Below are positions 11,493 to 22,746 of a stretch of DNA of 64,000 nt, piece by piece. Each line of letters starts with the position of its first letter. The stretch's first letter is position 1. Under the pieces are notes generated by a model, which made no database searches, was not told where the DNA came from, and was given only the letters and a program-made list of their open reading frames with translations. Position numbers and translations under genes: made by a program. Source of the DNA: Hymenopus coronatus. Its lineage: Eukaryota; Arthropoda; Insecta; Mantodea; Hymenopodidae. The stretch is taken from contig CM060895.1 of the NCBI GenBank assembly GCA_030762935.1, positions 35,057,501 through 35,121,500 on the forward strand, written 5' to 3'.

Positions 11493-11510
11493 ACTTATTT
11501 TTAAGACTGA

Positions 11511-11516
11511 AATAAA
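11511..11516 (+). terminator. Poly(A) signal of ENOPH1
   Basis: AATAAA 19 bp after the ENOPH1 stop codon. This would give a very short 3'UTR; no stronger signal was noticed immediately downstream. Confidence 0.55.
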
Positions 11517-11879
11517 TATGAACTGTTAGACTGCAAAACATCTTTTGTTTAATAGTTTTAACATTGCTGCAGTTTGTTTACGAACTTATGATCTTTGAGC
11601 CAATGAACTGGGAGCTGGCTGTACAGTGTTTTTCCTGTGAGCATCTTTAGCGCTCATTGCCATCTGCCGCTATTATAGAATGGCATGGATGCAACCATAC
11701 AACATTTTAAAATCTACTTTAAAGACTTCACTTACTGACTTTATGAAAGGAGATGCTATAACTAGCCACCGTCGTCCATATATTTTTGGCACCTCTTTAG
11801 GAAACTATTCATCATTCGCCGTAGTTCACATTGAAAATGGTGGCAATTTCCTGGCGGATATTTTGTTTTCATTTTCCCA

Positions 11880-12560
11880 GGGTGTGTGAGTTATTCTTGT
11901 ACGCTTTATGTTTTAATTTACCCTAGAGGTAGAAATAGCAGGGAATTAATTGGGGTAGAGAGGGGGCCACATATTTCTACTAATGCCTAATTCTGTCCAC
12001 AAACACACTTTTAATTGTTCTCATTGTAACAGTGGCAATATAAGCTGTTGCAGAGTGTTGTTGAAAAAAGGCCCTTTAATTCTTTCTACATTCATGGCGC
12101 ACCCTACACAACTTTTTCATCATGTATGGATACTTCATGAACAATATTAAATTGTCAAAGCTCCAATAATGATTATTTTGTGTACATACAAATCCATGAA
12201 GGTGGAACCAAACCTCATCCATGAGAAATATTAAATATGGGTCTATTTTGCATTGAATATACTATTGAGATAACACACGCACAATGTTACAGGATCACCT
12301 GGTCGAAGAGTATGTTCCACAGCTATTTTATATGGTTTTAACTTTAGCAATTTAGTAGCTCTTCACACAGAGCCATAAGAATTTTTGCAATTTTTGAGGG
12401 GAAGGGTCCAAATGATGAAAGATATTGTCTAATGTTTCTTCAGCAAAACTATGCTATGTTCTAGGGTTCTTAGCCTGAACACGTCGTGTAGCCTGAAATT
12501 TATTGCAAGGGTTATGGAATGGTGTAGGGTCTGGAACTTTATTACACCTGGAAATCTTCC
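11880..12560 (-). pseudogene. IS630/mariner-type transposase pseudogene
   Basis: Read on the minus strand in several frames, it shows, in order, LKLKPYKIAVEHTLRPGD (end of the HTH linker), MDEVWFHLHGFVC (the first catalytic Asp region, normally DEAWFHLxG), NNHYWS and a block like the family's VGVWCA..IIGPFFF region. Stops and frameshifts are frequent, so it is dead. The order matches DDE_3 transposases of arthropods. The C-terminal part after about 11900 is lost. Confidence 0.6.
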
Positions 12561-13330
12561 TGCAAATTGTACTTTCACTTGATGAGCTAACCGAGTTAAC
12601 ATATACAAATTATAAATAAAAAATTGCTGTGCAGTAGAAAGCATACAAAGACATAATTTACTCTGTGATTAGATACAGGACAAAACAAAAAATACTTTGC
12701 AATAACTGAACTAACCATATCAGTGTCAACTCAATACTGCACTTCCAAAGCAGAGCAAAACTGTGGCAGAAATGTGACCTTGTGTATAGCAGCAGTATCA
12801 AATCATGTGTCCTTATGCCCAGTGGAAGCACAGCTGGCACCCAGTTCCTTGGCTCTTCCAGTAGGATGGCATGAGAGGAAGAAAGCATGTTGCTGAATGA
12901 CTCTCTGCTATTATGGCAAATGTTGAAAATTATTAATTACTTGCTGTTTTACAATGAACTTCATACTTATTTGTTTCATATGAGGAGCACATTTCTTTTT
13001 TAAAGGAATAGAGCAAGTGGCTCATACTCCATGATATGTTTATCAAATCTTATATAAATCCTTAAAAGGATCATGAGCTGTTGATCTTTGATGCTGTAAA
13101 TACTGAGGTAATGATCATATAATTTGGGTTAATTAGTGCTATTATGCTCTACTTACACTAATAACTATGAAAGTGTTTCAGAGGTCAGTTGTCTTCATTT
13201 TAAATCTATGTTCAAATGATGATCCGTTGTTGATGTTATTATGGGAGAGTTGTACCTATGGATGTTTCAGTAACTTCTTGAAAAAAATCTTTTTGGTAGA
13301 ATTTCAAAATTGAAAACTCTATGGTGAATT
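12561..13330. other. Nothing certain; possible repeat remnant
   Basis: The frame near 12720-12880 on the minus strand contains a GIRTHDL string, which is typical of tRNA-derived repeat sequence read by chance rather than of a gene. No other signal was recognised. Confidence 0.3.
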
Positions 13331-14196
13331 TTTTTACATTCTCTACACATACTATGTACATAGTGTACAGAGAAGGTGTTGCACTCCACCCAAAAATTTG
13401 ATACCAAGATTTCTCTGGAAATATATCTTTTAGGATCCCCTGTATCCAAAAAAAGTCTTTTCAGAAAAAGGTCTGTGTGTGTGTGTGTGTGTGTCTGTGA
13501 ACACGATATCTCAAAAAGGAAAAGTCTATAAAATACCAAACTTGTTTATTAAGTTTGGTATCTTCCAGGGATGTGACACAAAGATTTTGAGAAAAATCCC
13601 CCCACCCCCAACTACCCTTTACATGCAACTTTGTTCGAACATTTTGATTTTATCAAAAACAGCTCTAAAAATTTTGATTAAAATATCATATATTAAAGTT
13701 ATTTACCTGACAAATAAAATGTATATCTTGAATTTTCTTGGAATAGCCTCTGAAGACTACTTTATTCTGGATGAATTTTACGAAATTTTGCATAATTGCT
13801 AAACCGTAAGAGATGGAAAAAAACATACTGCACAAAAAATGTAGAGCATGTTAAAACACGCAATTTATTTTATATACATTTTTTTTTGTAGAGTTGACCG
13901 TTTTTGAGATATTCCTTATTTTTGGTTTCAGCTTTGGAAAACATACTTTTCTCCTACGGGAATTTGTCAACTCCTGTCCAAACAAACAAAGGAACTTCAA
14001 TCACATAGCAACCAGCTTTTGTCTATCACTTTAACCTATGGTACTTCCTTAATTTGCTTCTACGTACAAGGAAGCAAGTAATAAGATTATTTCTGCTAAT
14101 TTTTTTTCTTGATTAGCATGAAGTAAATAGAAGCATAAGCTTTTTAAAAATAATTTGTTGCAGAGATGTAGAGAAAGTCAGATTTTTTAGCTTAAC
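13331..14196 (+). mobile_element. HPR repeat, near full-length
   Basis: The hairpin end carries the perfect ACTATGTACATAGT palindrome at about 13350, followed by CACTCCACCCAAAAATTTG, a (GT)n tract at 13471-13491 and the AAATGTAGAGCATGTTAAAA segment. The far end AGAGAAAGTCAGATTTTT at 14178-14196 lacks the usual internal GTGAATGG part. Confidence 0.85.
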
Positions 14197-14289
14197 ATCT
14201 ATTCACCTGATTGATCATATCGTACAATGAATGAAATTGTGAAATGATGCTCAAATGATCTTGGAGTCCATTGAAGTTAAAGTTATTTG

Positions 14290-14430
14290 ATATTTGTCTA
14301 CTCAGGATAAGGGAAAACCCTGAAAAAAAAAATCTTATTCAGGTAACTCACCCTAAGCAAGATTTGAACTCATGATCTGTTGAATGTGAAGCAGACATGC
14401 TACCCCCACACTACCCAGGCAGGCAGGTCA
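14290..14430 (-). mobile_element. SINE-B, tRNA-derived fragment
   Basis: Read on the minus strand there is a B-box-like GAGTTCAAATC preceded by tRNA-like sequence, and on the plus strand the body TTTGTCTACTCAGGATAA..CCCTGAAAAAA. The same combination recurs at 31955-32095, which defines the family. Confidence 0.6.
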
Positions 14431-14611
14431 GTTCTTGATACTGTATTAAAACCTATGAGTCAATAAATAACAATTGGTGAGCAATTGTAAGTGCTGTCCC
14501 ATTAATTTTGAACATAAATACTGATATATAATTTTTTTTTTCAGTTAAGTTCACAACTGATGTATAAATTTTAAAGGTATTTATGTTCAAAATTAAATAT
14601 ATATATGATAT

Positions 14612-15085
14612 TACACTTCAAACGACTTTCTCTACCTATTATGCAACAAACTATTCTTACGAAAGCTTATTCACTATCTTCTTCATGCCAATTGAGATAG
14701 CAGTAGTAGAAATGGATTATTACATTGGTCCTTGATGTACCAGGGAATAATCTAGGCTAAAGCGAGTCAATTCTTTTAAGAGATGGTCACTATGTGATGA
14801 TTTTGAAATTGTGTTCTCCTTTTATGCCAGGGTGAATGAAAACAAAATCGTTGGAGAAAAGTATAAATATTGAACAATTTAAAAAAAACAAACAGGGAAT
14901 ACATTGAAAACGGTTAACTCCACAAAAAAAATATATGTCTTAATTGTTAACAAGATGTATATTTTTTTTGCAGTAAGATTTTCCAGTTATGCAAAAGTCA
15001 TCCAGAAGGAGGCCTTCACAGTCATTCCCAGAAAATTCAAGATATACGTTTTATTTATAATGTAAATACCTTTAATATATGGTCA
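14612..15085 (-). mobile_element. HPR repeat, partial, reverse
   Basis: Starts at a diverged far end (ACTTCAAACGACTTTCTCTAC) and runs through the GTAAGATTTTCCAGTTATGC and AGATATACGTTTTATTTATA segments. It is interrupted on the right by the transposase fragment at about 15090. Confidence 0.75.
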
Positions 15086-15089
15086 TTAA

Positions 15090-15425
15090 ATTATAAGGTA
15101 AGTGCTTTCATGGCCTCTCCACTGTGCAAGAGAACCATGGATTGTAGGGAAAGTGGTGCTGGCAAAGGTGTACTAAAACTTTTACCTCAAAGTGGTATAA
15201 ATGTTAATTTTCTGTTCCCAAACAGGCAATACATCTTGCAAAAACGTTCGCACTCACTCGCCTTAGTTCAACAATCTGAATCCTTACGATTTCTTGCAAG
15301 ATGCTATCACTAAGTTCCTGGTGCCAGATGGTATAAAAATTTGATGGAGGAAGATGTAAAAACATATTTAACATTGTAACAGGGTACAAAAGCTGAATAT
15401 ACAAATGTGATCTGGAAACCAAGTG
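15090..15425 (-). pseudogene. IS630/mariner-type transposase, C-terminal fragment
   Basis: The minus-strand frame contains ELSDSILQEIVRIQIVELRR followed by a helix, comparable with the C-terminal tail of DDE_3 transposases (EELxxxIxxxVxxIPxxxLRR). Its left terminus matches that of 6538-6840, so both derive from the same element family. Confidence 0.5.
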
Positions 15426-15954
15426 AAAGTCATCAGTCTACCCGTTCTTTTTTCTCAGCTAGCAGTCATGTTGCGACACTTCCACTAGATGGACAAAAGA
15501 TGGTAGCGCCAGGTTGATGCAAGTCTTCAATGAACTGAAGAACAATACGTCCTAATGTGTGGAATTTTGTTGGACTTTGCTTTCAGTGCCCGAGAAACAA
15601 CTCAATTTTTGCAGGAGTCAAATACTTGTCCCATCCTGCCTACTCTCTAGATCAAGGAGAAGAGTGTGAGTGGAAATATGATTGATTAGGTTACTTCAAC
15701 AGTTATACCACTGGAGTAGAATATGTCCTGTGGAAATAACCAGTGGAATGAAACAGGAAAGGCAAGACCATTTGAGCCCAAGTCTTTTTATTGCTCAACT
15801 TATATCCTACCTTTAATTGCATGGGCCTATTGGTGGTATTTCCCTTTAGAATGTATTGGCAATAGCTTTAATTCTTGTACTGGTGTCAATCAGATTTTTA
15901 TTTCGTCTTTATAATTTTTATTATTACATACAAATTCTTATTTCCAGACTCTAG
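15426..15954. other. Nothing recognised
   Basis: No protein-like frame, splice context or terminal repeats. Slightly higher GC than the neighbourhood around 15440-15660. Confidence 0.35.
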
Positions 15955-16030
15955 GGAGGATAGGGAATTGAATCTGGGACTTGTCAGAGAAGACAGGAGC
16001 TTTATCCAATGAGCTACAGGGCTAGCCTTC
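15955..16030 (-). mobile_element. tRNA-like SINE head, fragment
   Basis: Minus strand: a TAGCTCATTGGATAAAGC A-box-like region followed 25-30 nt later by a GATTCAATTCC B-box-like stretch. The loop regions do not pair as a clean tRNA and there is no body of a recognised SINE. Confidence 0.45.
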
Positions 16031-16034
16031 AACT

Positions 16035-17835
16035 TAATTATGAATGATATTTTGGTCTATTTGAAAAAGGTGAACAGTCACAGGCCTGCAATAAAAATGA
16101 TATTCTGCAGGATTATTGTATGCTGATGACCTTATAGTATGTTCAATACAGTGATCGGTTTGAAGTTACAGAGGAAATTGAAAGATAATGTGTGAGGCAT
16201 GGAGTTTAAAAAAATATCTGATGTATTCCATTCACATAACTTTCTCTACATCTCTGTAATAAATTGTTTAAAAAGCTTATTCTTCTATCTTCTTTGTGCC
16301 AATTAAAATAAATATTAGCAGAAATTGTCTTTATTACTTGCTTCCTTGTAAGTAGCAGGGAAATAAGGGAATACACTAGGCCAAAGTGATAGACAAATTT
16401 TAAAAAAGCTAGTTGTCACGTGGTTGAAATTTGCTTCTTTGCATGTCCAATAACTTACAAATTCCTGAATTAGAAAAGTTTTAAAACTGAAACCAATAAC
16501 AACGAATATCTTGGAAATGGTCTACTCCATGAAAAAATGTATCACATAAACTTTGTGTTTTAACAAGATCTATAATATTTATGCAGTAGGTTTTTGTCTA
16601 GCTTTCACGGCTTGCCAGTTATGCAAAATTCATCCAGAATAAAGAGGTTTTCAGAGGCTATTCCCAAAAAATTCAAGATATACATTTTATTTGCCATAAA
16701 ATATCTTTAATATACAATATTTTAATCAAAATCATTAAAGATTTCATAGTTGTGCTGCAAGAAGTGATATACCAATGCAGATCTATCAGTTTGAGTTTTG
16801 TTTCTTGTGTTCATTGTTGCATTTTGGTTTTTCTGATGTATTTCATGTTGCAATCTAAGCAACCTATGGAGTATATTCCTGAAGTTTTCTCTGGAGGTAT
16901 TTTGTCTTTCAAAGAAGAGCCTAAGAGGTTTTTGTTATTTTATCTGTTCTCTGGAACTAGTTTTATGTTGAATTCCTTGAATATTTTGTTAAATTTATTG
17001 TGGAGTTGTAGGTGAATTTGTAATACTTGTGGGGTGTTATTTTCTCTAGGGAGTAGAGACTTTTATGTATTCTTTTTTTTTTTTTTATCTCTTTTTAGGA
17101 TAATGGACTTGTTAAACCCATTGGTTACTGCTGTTGAGAATGTATTTGTGTTCAACCAGTTTAATCAACCTGATTAGCCTTCACTGTAATTAGCTTCACA
17201 ATATTATATATAAAGAAGGGCAGCAAGTTACATAAAGATGAAGAATTAAAATACGAGCTAAAGAAATTTATACTGCTAGTTAGTGTTTCCATTTGGGATA
17301 AGTAGTAATGGGAGATGAGTAAAACATAGGAAGTTGGTTTTGGCCAAGGGAAAAGTGTTGTTTGAAAGTGTCTATATTTAGCATGAGTATAAAGTGGGTT
17401 GAAAGCATTTATTCTGTCCTGCTTGAATGGATGTATGGGGCTGGAATTTGGGGTGTTTATGAGGGTTGATATGCTATACGCTTAATTATAAGAGACTTCT
17501 GTAAAGTGGTGTTTAGTGCAGCCAATGCCACAGCTCTGGCAGAGCTAAGTAGGAGGATTAATGATGGAGAGGGTGTTAACATGCTTGTTTGGAATCCAAG
17601 AGTTGCTGGATACAGATATTCTGAAAATATGCTCAAAATATCAAGAAGAAAACTTCGGGGTAGCTGTTGCCTGGGATAAGTTAGGAAAGTGCTATGGAAA
17701 AATCCTTTTGGAGATATGAGTTAAAGAGGTAATTTTGTGACAGGATTTTGGATGGAAGTAGATCACTCTTAGAGAATATGGATACACATTATTTTCTCAG
17801 TGAGAGGCAAAAGTATTACATGGAGATAAAAGTGA
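16035..17835 (+). pseudogene. LINE reverse transcriptase remnant, split by HPR
   Basis: 16035-16205 reads as INDILVYLKKVNSHRPAIK followed by a YADDLIVCS-like string: reverse transcriptase motifs including the catalytic YADD, with frameshifts. After the HPR insertion and about 640 bp of unrecognised sequence, 17390-17835 reads LLEWMYGAGIWGVYEG then RDFCKVVFSAANATALAELS, the conserved tail after the RT domain of CR1/L2-like LINEs. I infer a single element broken by HPR; the 16743-17390 part is not recognisably LINE. Confidence 0.6.
16204..16742 (-). mobile_element. HPR repeat, partial, reverse
   Basis: Starts ATCTGATGTATTCCATTCAC, CTTTCTCTAC and runs to TTAATCAAAATCATTAAAGA; the hairpin end is missing. 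It lies immediately right of the YADD motif of a LINE remnant. Confidence 0.8.
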
Positions 17836-17947
17836 CCTCTATAAAGAAAAATATATTTTAATTTGCAACAAAAGGGAAAGGGAAAGGATAGCCTGGTTTT
17901 GCCTGGAGGTATGGAAGTTGAAAGGTTATCCTGGGCACTATCTGTGG

Positions 17948-18190
17948 GGGGGGGGGGATGAAGATGTTTTCAATGTAAAAAAAAAAAAAACAATGCAGTG
18001 GAGCATGGCTTCCTTTGTAAGGGAAGTAAAGCCATTGGTCATGTGTCATAGATTTACAGCATGTGAAAGAACCTCAAGTCCGATAAAGAGGCCTTTGAGC
18101 ACAATTAAGTGACTCTTTCATGCCCAATGTAGAATGAATGATATGCTGAGAATCATAGCAATAAAACGCATCTATATAACACTCAATTCA
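17948..18190 (+). mobile_element. SINE-A, partial
   Basis: Body of SINE-A (GCATGGCTTCC, AAAGAACCTCAAGTCCGATA, CCCAATGTAGAATG) with the tRNA head replaced by a poly(G) and poly(A) stretch at 17946-17991. Confidence 0.75.
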
Positions 18191-18413
18191 ATTTATAATA
18201 TGTATATATATAAAAATCTATGAAAGGTGGATTATGTACTTAAAATGAAAACTGTTGTATAACATCACTGTATTGAGGGAATTCTCTTCCTGTGCAAGTT
18301 GGTCATGCAGTGCACAGTGGGCAATTCACAGGAGCACCAACCAAATTTGCTCTCTCTACTGCAACCAGTTGGTGACTGACCTAAGCAAGAATAAAAGAAA
18401 GTCAGATTTTTGT

Positions 18414-18419
18414 TTTATT
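18414..18419 (-). terminator. Poly(A) signal of GPATCH11
   Basis: AATAAA on the minus strand, 120 bp after the stop codon at 18541-18539. This fits a short 3'UTR. Confidence 0.55.
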
Positions 18420-18538
18420 AAAAGTATTTTTTATAAAAACTATTATTTACATATTTACAGATAATATTAATTTAAATGTAAAATACAGAGGTTTTCGCTG
18501 CTTAAATATTATGGTCATTCACACAACACAGATTCACA

Positions 18539-18676
18539 TCATTCGTGGTCATCCCTGGTGCGTCCTGGACAGCTTTCTTGAAGATCTTTTTCATCGTCAT
18601 ATTGGACTGCACACCATATGCAGTAGTTGTATGTTCTTCGCAAGTATGTTGTTAGCATCTCAAGCTTCTCTGAGGA
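18539..18676 (-). CDS. GPATCH11: GPATCH11 last exon (DUF4187 Cys motif)
   Basis: Acceptor ATTTTCAG with AG at 18678-18677, phase 0. Encodes 45 residues starting SSEKLEMLTTYLRRTYNYC and ending at TGA. It contains YCIWCAVQYDDEKDLQESCPG, essentially the conserved C-x-x-C..C-P-G motif that ends GPATCH11/CCDC75 proteins (DUF4187), here followed by an acidic D-D-H-E tail as in vertebrates. The open frame extends to 18760 upstream of the acceptor, but that part is intronic. Confidence 0.9.
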   Translation of the reverse strand, partial: SSEKLEMLTTYLRRTYNYCIWCAVQYDDEKDLQESCPGRTRDDHE

Positions 18677-19086
18677 CTGAAAATAATATGACAAAATTTT
18701 GTTTAATGAAGAGACATAAATTATGTGCTTTCTTAGATGTTTTAAGGGGAGATAGGACACTGAAATCTCAGAAAATAAACTTTCCTTTTATTTATATAAC
18801 AAAATGCAATGGTAGCTGAAAAGTGTGTGGGTATTATTTGTGCTCTCGAATAATTATTTAATAGGTAGTGCACCTTTTAAATGATTGCCATAGCTTATTG
18901 ATTTTTCTAAAACTACATTTTCTTGACTTGGCTTTATGTACCTTTTTCTCGGAAAGTAGTGGGCAGTTATAGCAAAACTTTGCAGGAACATGTAAACATA
19001 ATGCGTACTTATTTTGAACTGTCACCTCTATAACTTGAATAATATGGGCATTGTTTAAAAGTATGTATTATTTCAGGCATATTTTT

Positions 19087-19722
19087 TTTTTACTTTCTCT
19101 ACATGTACTATGTACATAGTGTATAGAGAAGGTATTGCACTCCACCCAAAATTTGAAACCAAACTTTCACCAGAAGTATATGTTTTAGGATCCCCTATAT
19201 CCAAAAAAAGCACTTTCAGAAAAAGTGTGTATGTATGTGTGTGTGTGTGTGTGCCAAAAACAAAAAGTTGGTAAAATACCAAACTTGGTATGAATTTTAT
19301 GGAATTTTGCACAACTGCTAAACCGTATGAAATGTGCAAAAACTTGTCACATAAAAATGTAGAGCATGTTAAAATCCACAATGTTATATAAATTTCGTTC
19401 GTGGAGTTGATCGTTTTTGAGATATTCCTTGTTTTTTGTTTCAGTTTTAAAAACCTTATACTTTTCTCATGCAGGAATTTGTCAACTCATGTCCATAAAA
19501 ATAAAGGAACTTTAGTCACATAGAAACCAGCTTTTGACTATCACTTTAACCTATGGTATTCCCTTATTTCGCTTCTACTTACACGGAAGCAGTAATAAGA
19601 CTATTTCTGCTAATTTTTTCTCGATTACCATGTAAATAGAAGCATTGGCTTATTAACAATAATTTGTTGCAGAGATGTAGAGAAAGTCAGGTGAATGGCA
19701 CACATCAGATTTTTATGCAAGT
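19087..19722 (+). mobile_element. HPR repeat, internally deleted
   Basis: Hairpin end with ACTATGTACATAGT-like core (TACTATGTACATAGTGTA, about 19105-19122), the GCACTCCACCCAAAATTTG segment and (GT)n at 19238-19253. The far end AGAGAAAGTCAGGTGAATGG..ACATCAGATTTTT is at 19679-19718. The region between the GT tract and TGAATTTTATGGAATTTTG is deleted. Confidence 0.85.
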
Positions 19723-20317
19723 TGTAATTAAGTTTTTTGGAATAATTCCAGCTTGCTTTAAAGAACATATTTCTAGCAGTATCTGAACTACATTTGAAAA
19801 TTATAACATTGATAGTTTCTGGGGAATAAAAAAAAGCTCTACTGGGAGAAAAAAAAATCACTATAACCTCAGGATAAAAACAGCTGATTCATAAAAGATA
19901 CTTCACAAATTATGTAATATTAATACTGTGTATGTAAAATACCTTAGAATAATGCAAAGATATTTGGTGAGTATATCTGCATAGTTTAATTGAAATTGAT
20001 GGTTTCCTAAAATGGCACACTTTTGCTCATGTATCGCCCATTAACCAGTTACAAGGCTCAAATGGTAAGATCTAATCCTATGACTAGAAAACATTCAAAG
20101 TTAAAAGGCATTAATTTGATAAACAATTTTAGAAATGATTAATGATGGCCATGGATTTGGCTACTGTTATTTAACTGGCCATTTCTCTAAAAAAATGGTT
20201 ACCATTATCTGCATTACAACCCCCTTCCCCTAAGTATGATGAGTGGCAGGAGTATAGATTTTAAACCAGAGATGCATAGCTCTTGATGAGTATGTCAAAT
20301 TTTTCATAAACTTCTGA

Positions 20318-21445
20318 AAAGATCTGATGTATTCAATTCACATGAATTTCTCTATCTGTTCTGCAAACAATCTATTCTTACAACAGATAATTTTGCTATC
20401 TACATTATGCTTATCAAGATAAGCACTAGCAGAAATGGTCTTATTTCTTAGTTCCTTGTAAGTAGAAGGAAAATAAGGGAGCACACTAGGTTAAGTGATA
20501 GTCAAATCTTTTAAAAGCTGGTCACAAAGTGAAGCAATTGAAATTTGGTTCTTTTTATATGGCCAGAATAAAACAAAAGAAATATGGAATGAAAAATGGC
20601 TTCTTGTTTGAAAAAAGTTTAAGTAGTTCAAAAATGAAACCAATAATAAAGAGTATCTCAGAAAAAAGACTTACAAAAGATTCTTCTTCTTTCTACTCCA
20701 TGCTAATTGAGATAAGCATTAGCACAATGTTCTTATTACTTAGTTCCTTATAAGTAGAAGAGAACTAAGGAATGCAATATGCTAAAGCAATAGTCAAATG
20801 TTTTAAAAGTTATCACTATGCAATTGTCATTGAAATTCGCTTCTTTGCTTGATCAGGAATAAAACAAAAGAGACACATGTGACTTCAGGATTACAATGAG
20901 GAATAATCCTCTTTATTGTTTCAGAAGTATTTTTCTTCGTATCATTTTTCTGAACATTTTATCACAGAAGTCTTGCTCCTGCTATTGACATTGGATCATT
21001 ATGACCATCTTTAAGAATTATTCCTTTTAATATTTTAAAATTGAAACTAATAACAAGGAATATCCCAGAAACGGTTACTTCCACAACAAAAATGTAAAGG
21101 ACATATATTGTGTGCTTTGACAAGGTCTATATTTTTTGTGTAGTAAACTTTTGTCTATCTTTTATGGTTTACCACTTGTACAAAAGTCATTCAGAAGAAT
21201 GAAGAGAACTTTAGACGCTATTTCCAGAAAAGTTGAGATATACACTTTATTTGCCATGTTAAATATGTTTTATATGCAGTATTTTAATCAAAATTGTTAA
21301 AATAACTTTTGATAAAATCAAAATTTTCAACAATTTTTCCACGTAAAGGATAGTTTGGGGTGAGAGGATATTCTTAAAAATCTTTGTGTCACATCCTTAG
21401 GAGATACTGAACTTGAATACCAACTTTGGTCTGTTAAAGTTCTTT
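20318..21445 (-). mobile_element. HPR repeat with internal partial duplication
   Basis: Starts GATCTGATGTATTCAATTCA and carries the usual reverse-oriented middle twice in part: the TCTAC..ATGCTTATCAAGATAAGC block at about 20395 recurs at about 20690 as TCTACTCCATGCTAATTGAG. It ends near 21445 at the TGAACTTGAATACCAA segment, so the hairpin end is missing. Confidence 0.75.
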
Positions 21446-21550
21446 TGCACAATATACATTCTCTATAGGACACATCAAAATATAAATATAGTAGTACTTT
21501 ATAAATGTATAATTTTGAAGCTGCTTACAGTGAAGGCATAATCAAATTGA

Positions 21551-21819
21551 ATTAATTAAAGTGGTACTGTTAACACATACTTCTCTTGTTGAACCACTAC
21601 TGCTTGGGTTTGGATTCCAAGTTGTGGTTGTGGTGACATCTGTTGGGCAGGCGATGGGACTTGTTAAGCAATCCTTAGGGGGGAACTCCATGTTCATCAA
21701 TGTGTGGCAGTATTTATGAATGTAGATTTTTTCCCATGCTGATAATTGAAACGGATTCGAATCCGTCCTACTCAATAAAAGTAAGTGAAGTGTGTGTTAA
21801 CAGTACCACTTTAATTAAT
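21551..21819. mobile_element. MITE-like element with 33-bp terminal inverted repeats
   Basis: 21551-21583 and 21787-21819 are inverted copies with one mismatch, sharing the core AAAGTGGTACTGTTAACAC. Total length is 269 bp with no coding capacity. The ends lie in TTAATTAA, so a TTAA duplication (piggyBac or Kolobok-like) is possible but cannot be separated from the repeat itself. It lies in the last intron of GPATCH11. Confidence 0.8.
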
Positions 21820-21884
21820 CCAATAGTAGTACTTAACATAATTGTATACCATACATTTTTACATTACTGTATACTATGATTCAT

Positions 21885-22510
21885 GATACACTTTAAGGTA
21901 ACTTTTGATGAATAAAAGGAGTGGTTAATTAAATTTACCTTGAGACTTGGTTTTAAATGGTTCATATTTTTAATTGTCTTGATATAACTTGGTAAATTAT
22001 TATAAAGTTTAACGCCAGAGTATAATATACTTTTTTGGTAGATAGGTGTTACAGCTGGTTACAGTATTTGTGAATTTTCCCTGGTATTGTGGTTATGCAC
22101 CATATTGTTAGTTGCAAATAGTGCATCAGAAGCATTAACGTTGTTGTATGCAAGTATAACTGCAAATATATAAATACACGGGTAGTGGGACAGTACCCAG
22201 TTTTTAAAAAAGAGGCTTACATGATATCTTTAGGCAAACTCCTTCCATGGTTATATTAATTTTTTTCTGTGTTTTGAAGGCAGACTTGCTTGCTGAGAAC
22301 TTGCCCCAGAAAACTATACCATAACTTAGGAGTGAATGGACATGTGCAAAAAATGCTGCTCTGTTTCTTTACTGATGCATGTTGTTAATATTCTTAGCAT
22401 ATAATACAGTGAGCTGATTTTTTTTATTTAAGTCAATATGGACACCCCATTTCAGATTACTTTTTACAGATTCCAAGGAATTTTATGGATTCTACTTTTT
22501 TAAGTGTATG
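21885..22510 (-). pseudogene. LINE reverse transcriptase C-terminal remnant
   Basis: Minus strand, several frames: AAFFAHVHSLLSYGIVFWG, then a K-x-Q-K-K-I-like stretch, SCKPLF..LGTVPLP and YIYICSY. These match, in order, the AxxxSxLxYGIxxWG, LQKRAIR, SCRPxFKxLxILTLPSLYI blocks after the RT domain of Jockey/CR1-like LINEs. Same lineage as the plus-strand remnant near 49 kb. Confidence 0.6.
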
Positions 22511-22541
22511 ATTAAAAAGTTGTATTTGAGGAGCAAGATAG

Positions 22542-22542
<1 letters not shown>

Positions 22543-22590
<48 letters not shown>
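22543..22590. repeat. (CT)n(AC)n microsatellite
   Basis: A run of CT dinucleotides followed directly by AC dinucleotides; it sits at the place of the variable (GT)n tract of the HPR copy that follows. Confidence 0.9.
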
Positions 22591-22746
22591 ACCTACATAA
22601 ACAGAGACCATTTTCTAAAAATGCTTCTTTTGGATTCAGGAGATCTTGAAACATATATTTCTCATGAAATCTTGGTATCAAGTTTTTGGATGGAGTACAA
22701 TACATTCTGTTTCTACTATGTTTATTACATATGTCCTAGAGAAAGT
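22590..22746 (-). mobile_element. HPR repeat, hairpin-end fragment, reverse
   Basis: TTTTGGATTCAGGAGATCTTG, AAATCTTGGTATCAAG, TTTTTGGATGGAGTACAATA and a terminal CTAGAGAAAGT, the hairpin end with a decayed palindrome. It abuts another HPR copy directly. Confidence 0.75.

Noticed and set aside
12658..12888. 76-codon open frame with a GIRTHDL string
   Set aside because: This string is common in chance translations of tRNA-derived repeats; no other gene evidence.
16752..17015. 87-codon hydrophobic frame between LINE parts
   Set aside because: Might be LINE or host membrane protein, but no motif matches and it starts inside the end of an HPR copy.
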